From Pseudarthrobacter sp. fls2-241-R2A-127 (lineage in GTDB: Bacteria > Actinomycetota > Actinomycetes > Actinomycetales > Micrococcaceae), in the NCBI RefSeq assembly GCF_030209355.1, contig NZ_JARVSF010000008.1, positions 62,001-126,000 of the forward strand: a stretch of 64,000 nt of DNA, read 5' to 3'. A model generated the notes under the pieces. That model saw nothing but the letters and a program-made list of their open reading frames with translations. It was not told the DNA's origin and did no database searches. The translations under genes were made by a program, and so were the position numbers. This document shows, one piece after another, positions 8,901 to 17,851 of this stretch (its first letter is position 1; each line of letters opens with the position of its first letter).

Positions 8901-9827
8901 GTGTCTACACCTGATGTAAGCAACGAGGCCGGTTCGTCCGCGAACAGCGTCACGGGCAGCAGCCGCGTGAAGCGTGGCATGGCTGAGATGCTCAAGGGCG
9001 GCGTCATCATGGACGTCGTCAACGTCGAGCAGGCCCGCATCGCCGAAGACGCCGGTGCCGTGGCAGTCATGGCGCTGGAGCGTGTTCCGGCCGATATCCG
9101 CGCCCAGGGCGGCGTGTCCCGGATGTCCGATCCGGACATGATCGACCAGATCATCGATGCCGTGTCCATCCCCGTCATGGCCAAGGCCCGCATCGGCCAC
9201 TTCGTCGAGGCCCAGGTCCTGCAGTCCCTCGGTGTCGACTACATCGACGAGTCCGAGGTCCTCACCCCGGCCGACTACGTCAACCACATCGACAAGTGGA
9301 ACTTCAAGGTTCCCTTCGTCTGTGGCGCCACCAACCTCGGTGAGGCCCTGCGCCGCATCAATGAGGGTGCGGCCATGATCCGTTCCAAGGGCGAGGCCGG
9401 CACCGGTGACGTCTCCAACGCCACCGGACACATGCGCAAGATCCGTTCCGAGATCGCCAAGCTGGCTGCGCTGCCCGAGGACGAGCTGTACGTTGCGGCG
9501 AAGGAGCTGCAGGCGCCGTACGAGCTGGTCAAGGAAGTTGCCGCCGCCGGCAAGCTTCCCGTGGTGCTGTTCACCGCCGGTGGCATCGCCACCCCCGCGG
9601 ATGCTGCCATGATGATGCAGCTCGGCGCTGACGGTGTGTTCGTTGGCTCCGGCATCTTCAAGTCCGGCAACCCTGCCCAGCGCGCGGCCGCCGTCGTGAA
9701 GGCCACCACCTTCTTCGACGACCCCGACGTCATCGCCAAGGCCTCCCGCGGCTTGGGCGAGGCCATGGTGGGCATCAACGTCGACGAGATCCCCCAGCCC
9801 CACCGCCTCGCCGAACGCGGCTGGTAG
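8901..9827 (+). CDS. pdxS: Pyridoxal 5'-phosphate synthase lyase subunit
   Basis: PdxS builds PLP from ribose 5-phosphate, glyceraldehyde 3-phosphate and ammonia supplied by PdxT. The 308-residue TIM barrel shows the near-invariant blocks [42 protein letters not shown] (catalytic lysine), [22 protein letters not shown] and [14 protein letters not shown] took the GTG at 8901, which has AGGGG about 7 nt upstream; the frame is open further but lacks family similarity. The partner pdxT is 5.9 kb away on the same strand rather than adjacent. Transcription ends at the strong hairpin at 9843-9887. Confidence 0.97.
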   Translation: MSTPDVSNEAGSSANSVTGSSRVKRGMAEMLKGGVIMDVVNVEQARIAEDAGAVAVMALERVPADIRAQGGVSRMSDPDMIDQIIDAVSIPVMAKARIGHFVEAQVLQSLGVDYIDESEVLTPADYVNHIDKWNFKVPFVCGATNLGEALRRINEGAAMIRSKGEAGTGDVSNATGHMRKIRSEIAKLAALPEDELYVAAKELQAPYELVKEVAAAGKLPVVLFTAGGIATPADAAMMMQLGADGVFVGSGIFKSGNPAQRAAAVVKATTFFDDPDVIAKASRGLGEAMVGINVDEIPQPHRLAERGW

Positions 9828-9842
9828 TCCCTAAAAAGAAGT

Positions 9843-9887
9843 ACGACGCCGGGTGGCCGCCTTTAAAAGGTGGCCACCCGGCGTCGT
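9843..9887 (+). terminator. Strong rho-independent-type hairpin after pdxS
   Basis: Perfect 16-bp arms (ACGACGCCGGGTGGCC and its complement) extend through further pairs to a tiny loop, giving about 21 bp of stem. It starts 15 nt after the pdxS stop. The 3' tail is only moderately T-rich (TGTTGGCTGGGCTTCTT). Because the M3 peptidase gene is convergent, it may serve both strands. Confidence 0.85.
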
Positions 9888-9908
9888 TGTTGGCTGGGCT
9901 TCTTAAAA

Positions 9909-9974
9909 CCCATCGATTGCTCCGTAGTTGTCGTTTTCGGGCCTGAAAACGACAACTACTCAGCAATCGATGGG
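9909..9974. repeat. 66-bp near-perfect palindrome between convergent genes
   Basis: Outer arms of 13 bp (CCCATCGATTGCT / AGCAATCGATGGG) and inner arms of 15 bp (GTAGTTGTCGTTTTC / GAAAACGACAACTAC) pair perfectly. They are separated by a 2-nt internal mismatch (CC opposite TC) around a 6-nt centre GGGCCT. It lies 22 bp past the pdxS terminator and abuts the M3 peptidase stop at 9976. It is AT-richer than its surroundings and much longer than a terminator needs. It could be a bidirectional terminator, a REP-like or miniature mobile repeat, or a protein-binding palindrome. Confidence 0.85.
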
Positions 9975-9975
9975 G

Positions 9976-11988
9976 TTACTCGAGGCCGCGGCGTTTCAAT
10001 AGCGGTTCCAGGTTGGCAGCCCGGCCCCTCAGGAGCCGGAACGATTCCAGCGGATCACGGCTGTTGCCCCTGGAGAGCAGTTCGGTGCGGAAGCGTTCAC
10101 CGTTGGCCCTGGTCAGCCCGCCGTTCTCGCTGAACCAGTCGACGGTTTCGGCGTCCAGCACCTCGCTCCAAATGTAGGAGTAGTACCCTGCCGCGTAGCC
10201 GGCACCTGCGAAGATGTGCTGGAAGTACCCTGTCCGGTACCGCGGCGGGATCAGCGGGTGGGCGATGCCCGCGGCGGCGAGGGCTTTTGCCTCAAACTCC
10301 AGGGCATCCCCGGGGACGTTTCCGGGCTCCAGTACATGCCAGGCAAGGTCGAGAAGCGCCGCACCCAGGTACTCGGTGGTGGCGAAGCCCTCACCCCACA
10401 GCCGCGATTCCTCCAGCCGTTCCACGATGGTCTGGGGCAACGGCTCCCCGGTGACGTGGTGGCGGGCATAGTTGGACAGCACCTCAGGCCACATGATCCA
10501 CATTTCGTTGACCTGGGACGGGTACTCCACGAAATCCCTCGGCACCGACGTCCCGGCGAGGCGCGGATAGGTGACCGCAGAGAACAGGCCGTGCAGTGCG
10601 TGGCCAAACTCGTGGAACAGGGTCCGCAGCTCATCCAGCGTCAACAGCGTCGGTTCACCGGCGGCAGGTTTGGAAATGTTGAGGGTGTTGATCACCACGG
10701 GCCTGTTGCAAAGCAGCGCGGACTGTTCAACCAGCGAGTTCATCCATGCCCCGCCCCGCTTGGTTTCCCGGGAATAGTAATCGCCGAGGAACAGCCCCAA
10801 GCCGGTACCGTCTGCATTGCGGACCTCCCAGATCCGCACGTCCGGGTGGTAGCCCTCAAGGTCGTTCCGCTGGTGGAAAGTGATCCCGTACAGCGCTGTG
10901 GCGGCGAAGAAGACGCCGTCCTCTATGGCCCGGTCCAGCTCGAAATAGGGCCGCAGGGCCTGTTCGTCGACGTCGTACTTCTCCCGCCGCACCTTGGCGG
11001 AATAGTAGGCCCAGTCCCAGGGCTCCAAGGGGTGGCCGGCAGCTTCCGCCAGCGCTGCGGCCTCGGCGTCGGCGTTGCGGATGGCTGCCGGTGCCATCCG
11101 GTTCAGCGTGGTCTGTACCGCCATGAAGTCAGGTGCCGTCTGCCGGTCCGCCACCAGTTCGGCGTAGTTGGCGAACCCCAGCAGCCGGGCCTTTTCCGCA
11201 CGCAGCCCCGCCATTTCCCTGGCAAGGTCCAGGACATCCAGCTTTCCGCCACTACTGCCCCGCGCCACGGATGCCTCGAACAGCCGACGGCGGACGTCCC
11301 GGTTCTCGAGCGCGGCCAGGGCCGGCTGGTTGCCTGGCTGGATGAGGGTGAGCAGGAAGCCGCCGTCATGCCCGGCGGCGCGGGCCGCCTCCGCAGCGCT
11401 TGCCACCTCGTCTGCCGGCAGGCCCGCCAGGTCTCCGGCATCGTGGAGCAACAGGGCGGCGGACTTCATCCCTTCCTTGACGCGCTGCCCGAATTCGGTG
11501 CCCAGCCGGGCCAGCTCGGCGTTGATGGCGCGCAGGCATTCCTGGCCCGGGCCGTCCAGCTGGATGCCTGATTGGCGGAACTCCTTCAGGTATTCGTCCA
11601 CCAGGCGCGCTGACTCCGGATCGCGGCTGTCGGTGTCGATGGCGGCAAACCTCTCGAACAGTGCCCGGTTGAGGAAGATCTCGTCCTGGTGGGCGGAGAG
11701 GAGGGGCGACAATTCCGTTTCGAGTTCCCTGATGCGGGGCGAGGCCTCGGCCGAAACCAGCGTGAAGAAGGCAGCTGCCGCCCGGTTCACTAGTTGCCCT
11801 GAGCGCTCCATGGCCAGGGCAGTATTTTCGAAGGTCGCAGCCTCTTCGGACGCTGTGATGGCGTTGATCTCGTGCAAGTGTTCCGCCAACCCGGCCTTGA
11901 CGGCCTCACCGTAATGCTCAGCGGTAAGCAGTGCGAAGGGCGGGAGGCCATAGGGGAGCGGACTCGAGGTCAGGAGCGGGTTCGTCAT
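9976..11988 (-). CDS. M3 family metallopeptidase (oligopeptidase A / dipeptidyl carboxypeptidase type)
   Basis: A cytoplasmic zinc peptidase that cleaves short peptides. The 670-residue length is normal for the family. The zinc motif HEFGHALH lies near residue 457 (HExxH), followed by the downstream glutamate region (FVEYPSQVNEMW) and the conserved C-terminal TGYFQHIFAGAGYAAGYYSYIWSE type region that closes the substrate tunnel. No signal peptide is seen. The gene is alone on its strand between pdxS and the divergent ferric-reductase-like gene. A Dcp-like exodipeptidase and an OpdA-like endopeptidase cannot be told apart here. Confidence 0.92.
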   Translation of the reverse strand: MTNPLLTSSPLPYGLPPFALLTAEHYGEAVKAGLAEHLHEINAITASEEAATFENTALAMERSGQLVNRAAAAFFTLVSAEASPRIRELETELSPLLSAHQDEIFLNRALFERFAAIDTDSRDPESARLVDEYLKEFRQSGIQLDGPGQECLRAINAELARLGTEFGQRVKEGMKSAALLLHDAGDLAGLPADEVASAAEAARAAGHDGGFLLTLIQPGNQPALAALENRDVRRRLFEASVARGSSGGKLDVLDLAREMAGLRAEKARLLGFANYAELVADRQTAPDFMAVQTTLNRMAPAAIRNADAEAAALAEAAGHPLEPWDWAYYSAKVRREKYDVDEQALRPYFELDRAIEDGVFFAATALYGITFHQRNDLEGYHPDVRIWEVRNADGTGLGLFLGDYYSRETKRGGAWMNSLVEQSALLCNRPVVINTLNISKPAAGEPTLLTLDELRTLFHEFGHALHGLFSAVTYPRLAGTSVPRDFVEYPSQVNEMWIMWPEVLSNYARHHVTGEPLPQTIVERLEESRLWGEGFATTEYLGAALLDLAWHVLEPGNVPGDALEFEAKALAAAGIAHPLIPPRYRTGYFQHIFAGAGYAAGYYSYIWSEVLDAETVDWFSENGGLTRANGERFRTELLSRGNSRDPLESFRLLRGRAANLEPLLKRRGLE

Positions 11989-12151
11989 GGGGTAAACCTT
12001 TCACAGCAGGCCACGCTTCTCAACGACCGGAAAAGGCGGCTGAAGCGCGCTGCGCTCCCTAGACTTACGTGTGCGGGCCACGAACGGCCCGCACATTGCG
12101 TGTCCTTTGCCTGGATTCGCAGCAGGTTGCCACCACGAAGGGATCCGGCCA

Positions 12152-13513
12152 ATGACCAAGCCTGCCACGAGGCCACGGGCCGCCATCCTGGGAATGCCCC
12201 TCCGCTGGATGGGACCAGGTGCGGTGCTGGTCTTGGCAGTGGGGTACGGCCTGTTCTGGTACGCGGTCCGTCCTGCGGGGGAACCCGTCCTGGGCTACGT
12301 AGGGCAGCTTTTCGGCGGGGAGTCCGTCCTGCTGTATTCGATTGCCCTGATCCTGGTCAGCACGCTCCCGCACGTCGAACCGATTTTTGGCGGGATAGAT
12401 CACGCCGCCATCTGGCACCGGCGGGCCGCAATCACCGCAACCGTCCTGCTGCTGCCACACATCGAATTTGCGGCCAGCCCGGAGGCCACGAGCCTGGGCA
12501 AGACACTGGCCGTGGTGGCCGTCTGCGGCCTTATTGCGCTGGTGGTGTGGGCCATCCTGCCGCGGTGGCGGACCATGCTGCCGGCGGCCGCCCGCCGCGT
12601 CGTCATCGCCTCCCTGCAAACCCGGCCCTTCCAGCTTGCGGGCCGCCTGCTGGGTGGCTATGAACGCTGGCGCGGCTTTCACCGGCTGACCGGACTGTTC
12701 GTGGCTGCCGGATTCCTGCACGGATTGCTCGATGCCAGCGCTTTCGAGGCGGCCCCCGTGTTGCGGTGGAGCTACGTGGCCATCGGCGCGACGGGTCTGG
12801 CGTTCTATGCCTACCGGGAACTGCTCTCGCGCCATTTCCTGCCGCACCACGATTACCAGGTGTCAGGGGTGCGGGCGGTCGCTTCGGACCTGGTGGAGGT
12901 GGCCCTCCGTCCCCTGGGCCGGCCGTTGAGCTTCAGGCCGGGGCAGTTCGCCATGATCTACCTGGAAACCGCAGAAGGCTGGCAGCGGCATCCCTTTTCC
13001 ATTTCCGGCCCTGCCGGCGAGGGTGGCATCAGCATCACGGTGAAGGCGCTGGGCGACCACACCACCAGGCTTCCGGACGTCATCCAGCCGGGGATGCCGG
13101 CGGTGGTCGGCGGCCCCTACGGACGCTTCGACCGGCACCGCGGAACCAACGACCAGGTCTGGATAGCGGGTGGCGTGGGTATCACGCCGTTCCTGAGCTG
13201 GCTCCGGTCGCTCGACGAGGAACTCCACGAAAACGTCCACTTCTTCGTCACATCGGCCGGTCCTTCGCCGTTCGCCGACGAGGTGGCCGCCGTCGCCAGG
13301 AACCATCCGCGCCTCACGGTGCATTTGGTGGACACCTTGGCGGACGGCCGCCTGACTCCCGAGGCAGTCCTGAAAGCCGTGGGCACCGAACCGCGCAGGT
13401 TGTCGGTGTTCATGGGTGGCCCGGACGCCATGCTTCGCCAGTTCCGGAAGGCCTTTCTGGCAGCCGGAGTCCGCCGGGCGAATATCCACCGTGAGTATTT
13501 CCAGTGGCGCTAA
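12152..13513 (+). CDS. Ferric reductase-like transmembrane flavocytochrome
   Basis: A 453-residue fusion of a membrane haem domain and a ferredoxin-NADP reductase-like domain. The N-terminal half has about six hydrophobic segments with two histidine pairs spaced for haem binding within helices: H89 and H103, and H177 and H190. The C-terminal half has a FAD-binding RHPFSIS motif (about 279-285) and an NAD(P) motif GGVGITPF (about 340-347). It would move electrons from cytoplasmic NAD(P)H across the membrane to an outside acceptor such as Fe(III) or oxygen. I start at ATG 12152, after AAGGGA; an upstream ATG at 12071 lacks a binding site and family-like sequence. Confidence 0.85.
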   Translation: MTKPATRPRAAILGMPLRWMGPGAVLVLAVGYGLFWYAVRPAGEPVLGYVGQLFGGESVLLYSIALILVSTLPHVEPIFGGIDHAAIWHRRAAITATVLLLPHIEFAASPEATSLGKTLAVVAVCGLIALVVWAILPRWRTMLPAAARRVVIASLQTRPFQLAGRLLGGYERWRGFHRLTGLFVAAGFLHGLLDASAFEAAPVLRWSYVAIGATGLAFYAYRELLSRHFLPHHDYQVSGVRAVASDLVEVALRPLGRPLSFRPGQFAMIYLETAEGWQRHPFSISGPAGEGGISITVKALGDHTTRLPDVIQPGMPAVVGGPYGRFDRHRGTNDQVWIAGGVGITPFLSWLRSLDEELHENVHFFVTSAGPSPFADEVAAVARNHPRLTVHLVDTLADGRLTPEAVLKAVGTEPRRLSVFMGGPDAMLRQFRKAFLAAGVRRANIHREYFQWR

Positions 13514-13525
13514 GTGGGTAGCGCC
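13506..13525. terminator. Possible bidirectional terminator hairpin
   Basis: Perfect 7-bp arms GGCGCTA / TAGCGCC with a 6-nt loop overlap the reductase stop codon and sit between it and the convergent gatD gene. There is no T-tract, so it is a weak candidate. Confidence 0.35.
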
Positions 13526-13542
13526 GGCTTGCGGCAAATACC

Positions 13543-14298
13543 CTAGCGGGGTCGTTGGGCGGCGTGCTCCCGCGCCAGGACCGCGTAGGCATCGTCCGGT
13601 GCTCCGGGGGAGAAGCTGCCGAACTTGCGCTCGGCGGCGGTCCTGATGAGGAAGTCGGCAATGGCCGGGTTCTTGGGCAGCAGGGAACCGTGCAGGTAAC
13701 TGGCCACGATGTTCCGGAACCGGGCTCCTTCGTGGCCGTCATTGCTGTTGTTGCCGGTGCCCTTGGCAACCGTTCCCAGGGGCCGTACACCGCTGCCCAG
13801 GGTGGTTTGCCCGCTGTGGTTCTCGTACCCGAGCACTTCGCCAAACTCGGTGGTTGACACCTTGACGTTGCCGATCAGCCGTTCGTCGGTGCCTTGGGTT
13901 TCCACGTCCAGGATGCCGATGCCGGGGATCACGGCGCCGGTGCGGGTCTTGAAGAACTTTCCGAAGAGCTGGTACAGGCCACAGATGACCAGCATGGGGG
14001 CGCCGTCCTCGGCCAACTCCTTGAGCTGGCCGGCCCGCGCCTGCAGGTCGTCCTGGATGATCAGCTGGCCACTGTCCTGCCCGCCGCCACCGACGATGAT
14101 GTCCACGCCGTCAGGAAACGGATCCCCCACGTTGTACTCAAGCAGTTCCGGGGTGTAGCCATGCCAGGCAATGCGGCGCTGCAGGACCAAGGCGTTGCCC
14201 CAGTCGCCGTAGATGTTCATGTCCCGCGGATAGAGCTGTACCACGCGGAGCGTCCCCTTGGACGGAGCGGCAGCGGTTGGTGCTTCGGCAGGATTCAC
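13543..14298 (-). CDS. gatD: Lipid II isoglutaminyl synthase, glutaminase subunit GatD
   Basis: Releases ammonia from glutamine for MurT, which amidates D-glutamate of the lipid II stem peptide. The 251-residue class I glutamine-amidotransferase-like protein has its nucleophile C106 in MLVICGLYQLFG and the catalytic histidine H203 in SYLHGSLLPKNP. The GGGGQD loop near residue 70 is typical of GatD. It overlaps murT by 4 nt (ATGA), so the two subunits are translationally coupled. The pair is divergent from pdxT, and pdxT is itself a glutaminase of the same superfamily. Confidence 0.93.
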   Translation of the reverse strand: MNPAEAPTAAAPSKGTLRVVQLYPRDMNIYGDWGNALVLQRRIAWHGYTPELLEYNVGDPFPDGVDIIVGGGGQDSGQLIIQDDLQARAGQLKELAEDGAPMLVICGLYQLFGKFFKTRTGAVIPGIGILDVETQGTDERLIGNVKVSTTEFGEVLGYENHSGQTTLGSGVRPLGTVAKGTGNNSNDGHEGARFRNIVASYLHGSLLPKNPAIADFLIRTAAERKFGSFSPGAPDDAYAVLAREHAAQRPR

Positions 14299-15614
14299 GA
14301 GACAACCTCCACAGTGGTGATTTTGGACAGCTCGCGGCGGATGGCCAGCATAGCGGTGTAGGTGCAGAAGATCCGTTTGGGCTTGCCCCGGCCTTCCCTG
14401 ATGAAAGCGGCCAGGGCGGCGGGGATGTCCGTCTCAACTGCTCCTACGGGAACCTGGTCGTATTGCAGCCGCAGCGCCATATCGTAGGCGCGGGACCCGG
14501 TAAGCGCGTCCACCCCGCCCTCCCGGAGGGAATCGAATTCAACGTCCCAGAGCCATGACATGTCCCTGCCGTCGGCGTAGTTGTCGTTGATCGCGATCAT
14601 GGTGGCGTAACCGCCCGCAGCGAAGGATTTCAGTCCCAGCCGGAAACCGCTGGGATTCTTCACCAGCACCAGGTCCAGCGGCTGGCCGTCCACGGTGAGG
14701 CTTTCCCCGCGGCCAAAGGCCGGAGCCACCTTGGACAACGCTTCCAGCAAGGTGGCGTGGTCCGCGGTGGCGGCCCCTGCGCCGCAGATGCTGCGGGCCA
14801 GGGTCATGGCCGCGGCAGCATTGAAGATGTTGTAAACGCCCCGCAGCTTCATCGCCGTGGTGACCGTGCCGCCGTCGTACTCAAACTCGGCGCTGTCCGC
14901 ACCCACTTTGCGGAGTACGACGTCGGCAGCCGGCTTTTCCGGCAGGCCCGCCGGGGCGGGGCTGCCGGGAGCAGCGCGCATGTCGTCGTCGTTGGGGAAG
15001 GTTCCCAGCAGGGAGTCGTCAAGGCCGAAGTACTTGACCTCCTGGCCCGTGAGGGTGTCTGCGATCCGCGCCACCCTGGGATCCTCGCGGTTGAGGACCA
15101 CGGTTCCGGTGGTCTTGGCGGCGATGTGCTGCAGGAGCTGTGCTGTTTTGTCGATCTCGCCGAAGCGGTCCAGCTGGTCGCGCAGCACGTTCAGGAGCAG
15201 GCAGTACTTTGGCGGGACACTGTTCACGAAGTGCACCGCGTGGGCTTCGTCGAGTTCCAGGACGGCAATGTCCGCGTCCAGCCTGCCGCGCCAGTCCACT
15301 TCGCCCAGGAGTGCAGCGGCCACACCCCGCGTGAAGTTGCTGCCGGTTCGGTTGGTGAAGACCCTAAGGCCCTGGCTTTCCAGGAGCTCAACCACCATTT
15401 TGGTGGTGGTGGTCTTGCCGTTGGTGCCGCTGACCACCGCGACTCCGTGGGGCAGCGTGGCCAGTGTCCGGCGCATGAATCCGGGATCGATCTTCTCGAC
15501 CACCAGGCCTGGCAGGGCGGAGCCGCCGCCCCGGAGCCGGGATACCCTGCGGACCAGCTTGCCGAGCGGAACACTGTAGAAGACCATGTTTCGAATATAT
15601 CCCAGCAGCGGCAT
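14295..15614 (-). CDS. murT: Lipid II isoglutaminyl synthase, Mur ligase-like subunit MurT
   Basis: Activates the D-glutamate alpha-carboxylate of lipid II with ATP for amidation with GatD-derived ammonia. The 439-residue protein has the Mur ligase central domain with P-loop [10 protein letters not shown] and the ELDEAH segment, plus a C-terminal DUF1727-like domain ([29 protein letters not shown]), whose aspartates fit the MurT-GatD triad. The start at 15614 has GAAGG 6 nt upstream; ATG 15587 is an alternative. Oddly, there are no paired cysteines anywhere, so the Cys4 zinc ribbon of staphylococcal and pneumococcal MurT is missing; an Asp-, Pro- and Ala-rich stretch ([18 protein letters not shown]) occupies that region. 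Confidence 0.92.
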   Translation of the reverse strand: MPLLGYIRNMVFYSVPLGKLVRRVSRLRGGGSALPGLVVEKIDPGFMRRTLATLPHGVAVVSGTNGKTTTTKMVVELLESQGLRVFTNRTGSNFTRGVAAALLGEVDWRGRLDADIAVLELDEAHAVHFVNSVPPKYCLLLNVLRDQLDRFGEIDKTAQLLQHIAAKTTGTVVLNREDPRVARIADTLTGQEVKYFGLDDSLLGTFPNDDDMRAAPGSPAPAGLPEKPAADVVLRKVGADSAEFEYDGGTVTTAMKLRGVYNIFNAAAAMTLARSICGAGAATADHATLLEALSKVAPAFGRGESLTVDGQPLDLVLVKNPSGFRLGLKSFAAGGYATMIAINDNYADGRDMSWLWDVEFDSLREGGVDALTGSRAYDMALRLQYDQVPVGAVETDIPAALAAFIREGRGKPKRIFCTYTAMLAIRRELSKITTVEVVS

Positions 15615-15678
15615 GCAACCTTCGCCGATAGGACGCCATACGGCACCGGCCGGACGGGCCGGGCCGTATGCTGGAAAG

Positions 15679-16389
15679 ATGACAAATCCCCCCTCTGCTG
15701 CTCCTGCGCGCGTGGGTTCAGGCCTTAAAATTGGTGTCCTTGCCCTCCAGGGTGACTTTCGCGAGCATCTGCGCGCGGCCGAAGCCACGGGCGCGCAGGC
15801 CGTAACAGTACGCCGTCCGGCGGAGCTGGACGGCCTGGACGGCCTCATTATTCCCGGCGGCGAATCGACCACCATCGACAAGCTCGCCCGGGCTTTCGAG
15901 CTCGCCGATCCGCTCCGGAAGTACGTCGCCGAAGGACTGCCCGTCTACGGCTCGTGCGCCGGCATGATCCTGCTCGCCTCGGACATCGCCGATCCCGCCA
16001 CCGACCTCTCCGGAGCCCCGCAGCAGACGTTCGGAGGATTGGATATCACCGTCCGCCGCAACGCGTTTGGCCGCCAGCGCGAGTCGTTCGAAACCGATCT
16101 GGACTTCAAGGGGCTGGACTTCAGTGCCACTGAATCAGGGGTGGCGCCGGTGCACGCTGTTTTCATCCGCGGCCCTTGGGTGGAGCGGGTGGGCCCGGAC
16201 GTGGAAGTCCTCGCCCAGGTTGAACCGGCGGACCCGGACCATGCCTCCCACGCCGTCCCGCTGCCGGGGGCGGCTAGAATTGTGGCAGTGCGTTCCGGCC
16301 ACCTGCTGGCCACCTCCTTCCACCCGGAAGTGACTGGCGAAAAACGCGTACACGAACTTTTTATCCGCATGATCAGAGGAGAAGCGTAA
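15679..16389 (+). CDS. pdxT: Pyridoxal 5'-phosphate synthase glutaminase subunit
   Basis: Supplies ammonia to PdxS. The 236-residue class I amidotransferase has [13 protein letters not shown], the oxyanion strand IIPGGESTT, the nucleophile cysteine in [11 protein letters not shown], and the His-Glu pair in [17 protein letters not shown] start at ATG 15679 with GGAAAG 7 nt upstream; the frame extends upstream without similarity. It heads a run with yebC (3-nt gap), which is the usual actinobacterial order pdxT-yebC-ruvC. pdxS lies 5.9 kb upstream, separated by three unrelated transcription units. Confidence 0.95.
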   Translation: MTNPPSAAPARVGSGLKIGVLALQGDFREHLRAAEATGAQAVTVRRPAELDGLDGLIIPGGESTTIDKLARAFELADPLRKYVAEGLPVYGSCAGMILLASDIADPATDLSGAPQQTFGGLDITVRRNAFGRQRESFETDLDFKGLDFSATESGVAPVHAVFIRGPWVERVGPDVEVLAQVEPADPDHASHAVPLPGAARIVAVRSGHLLATSFHPEVTGEKRVHELFIRMIRGEA

Positions 16390-16392
16390 AGC

Positions 16393-17148
16393 ATGTCAGG
16401 CCACTCCAAATGGGCGACGACCAAGCACAAAAAGGCGATCATTGACAGCCGCCGCGCAAAGTCGTTCGCCAAGCTGATCAAGAACATCGAAGTAGCCGCC
16501 CGGATGGGCGGACCGGACCTCGCGGGCAACCCGGGCCTGGAACTTGCGGTGACCAAGGCGAAGAAGACGTCGGTCCCCAACGACAACATCGACCGCGCCA
16601 TCAAGCGCGGCGCCGGACTCACCGGCGAAGTGGTGGACTACACCGAGATCATGTACGAGGCCCGCGGCCCCCAGGGCTCGGCCCTGCTGATCGAGTGCCT
16701 CACGGACAACAAGAACCGGGCAGCCTCCGAGGTCCGCCTGGCCATCTCCCGCAACGGCGGCACCATCGCCGACCCCGGGTCCGTGAGCTACCTCTTCACC
16801 CGCAAGGGCGTGGTCAACCTGCCCAAGAACGGCCTGAGCGAGGATGACGTCCTCATGGCCGTGCTGGACGCGGGCGCCGAGGAAGTCAAGGACAACGGCG
16901 AGACCTTCGAGATCCACTCGGAACCGGGTGATCTGCAGGCCATCCGCGAGGCACTGACGGAAGCCGGCATCGAATACGACACCGATGAGGTGGAATTCGT
17001 CCCGTCGATGCAGGTGGAGCTCGATGTCGACGGTGCCCGCAAGTTCCTGAAGCTGGCTGACGCCCTCGAAGACCTCGACGACGTCCAGAACGTCTACAGC
17101 AACGCCGACCTGAGCGACGAAGTCCAGGCTGCCCTGGAATCAGAGTGA
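16393..17148 (+). CDS. YebC/PmpR family protein
   Basis: A 251-residue member of the TACO1/YebC family, opening with the hallmark [15 protein letters not shown] and the [16 protein letters not shown] segment. The family is variously described as DNA-binding regulators and as ribosome-associated factors that relieve stalling at proline-rich stretches, and sequence alone does not decide between these roles. AGAGGAG lies upstream of the ATG. The position between pdxT and ruvC is conserved in actinobacteria; an operon is likely given gaps of 3 and 35 nt. Confidence 0.95.
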   Translation: MSGHSKWATTKHKKAIIDSRRAKSFAKLIKNIEVAARMGGPDLAGNPGLELAVTKAKKTSVPNDNIDRAIKRGAGLTGEVVDYTEIMYEARGPQGSALLIECLTDNKNRAASEVRLAISRNGGTIADPGSVSYLFTRKGVVNLPKNGLSEDDVLMAVLDAGAEEVKDNGETFEIHSEPGDLQAIREALTEAGIEYDTDEVEFVPSMQVELDVDGARKFLKLADALEDLDDVQNVYSNADLSDEVQAALESE

Positions 17149-17183
17149 CGTCGCGCCTTGCCCGCTAAGGCCAGGAACCTGCG

Positions 17184-17762
17184 GTGACGCTCCGCGTCCT
17201 GGGCGTCGACCCAGGCCTGACACGGTGCGGGATCGGCGTGGTGGACGTCGAGCGGAACCGCAGGGCCACGATGGTGGCCGTAGGGGTGGTGGGCACCTCG
17301 CCAGAGGAATCGCTGGACCGGCGCCTGCTGGTGATAGCCACCGCCATTGACGAGTGGCTGGACCGGTACGAGCCCGAGGTCCTTGCGGTCGAACGCGTCT
17401 TTTCGCAGCTGAACGTCAGCACCGTGATGGGCGTGGCGCAGGCGTCCGGCGTCGTCATCGCGGCGGCGGCCCGCCGTGGCATCCCGGTGGCGCTGCATAC
17501 GCCGTCGGAAGTGAAAGCGGCGGTGACCGGGAGCGGCACGTCCAACAAGGACGCCGTGACCAAGCTGGTCACCAAGATCCTCCGCCTCGAGGCGCCGCCG
17601 CGGCCTGCCGATGCCGCCGACGCGCTGGCACTGGCCATTACGCACGCGTGGCGGGCCGGAAGCGGAGCCGCCGTGGCAACCACCGGGCCGGGCAGTTCCT
17701 CCTTAACGCCGGCACAGCGGGCGTGGGCCGAGGCGGAGGCCAAGGCGCGCCGCGCACGCTGA
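17184..17762 (+). CDS. ruvC: Crossover junction endodeoxyribonuclease RuvC
   Basis: Resolves Holliday junctions held by RuvAB. The 192-residue RNase H-fold nuclease shows its acidic residues in order: Asp in [11 protein letters not shown], Glu in [12 protein letters not shown], and the C-terminal pair in [14 protein letters not shown]. The GTG start at 17184 gives the normal family N-terminus. The tail beyond residue 170 is Ala-, Gly- and Ser-rich and probably disordered. It is separated from ruvA by 89 bp that contain a possible LexA site, so ruvAB may have its own damage-inducible promoter. Confidence 0.96.
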   Translation: MTLRVLGVDPGLTRCGIGVVDVERNRRATMVAVGVVGTSPEESLDRRLLVIATAIDEWLDRYEPEVLAVERVFSQLNVSTVMGVAQASGVVIAAAARRGIPVALHTPSEVKAAVTGSGTSNKDAVTKLVTKILRLEAPPRPADAADALALAITHAWRAGSGAAVATTGPGSSSLTPAQRAWAEAEAKARRAR

Positions 17763-17787
17763 ATGTCCCTGCCCCTTGCTAGGGTAT

Positions 17788-17803
17788 TCGTAGATATGTT
17801 CGG
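17788..17803. promoter_or_regulatory. Degenerate LexA-like box before ruvA
   Basis: TCGTAG-ATAT-GTTCGG matches the operator TCGAAC-N4-GTTCGA at 9 of 12 positions, with the right half nearly intact (GTTCG). It lies 49-64 bp upstream of the ruvA TTG, in the gap after ruvC. ruv genes are classic SOS targets, which raises its plausibility. Confidence 0.45.
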
Positions 17804-17851
17804 ATAGCCGGGTGCTCATTGCGAGGCCGGCGATACAACGGGAGCCCGGCC

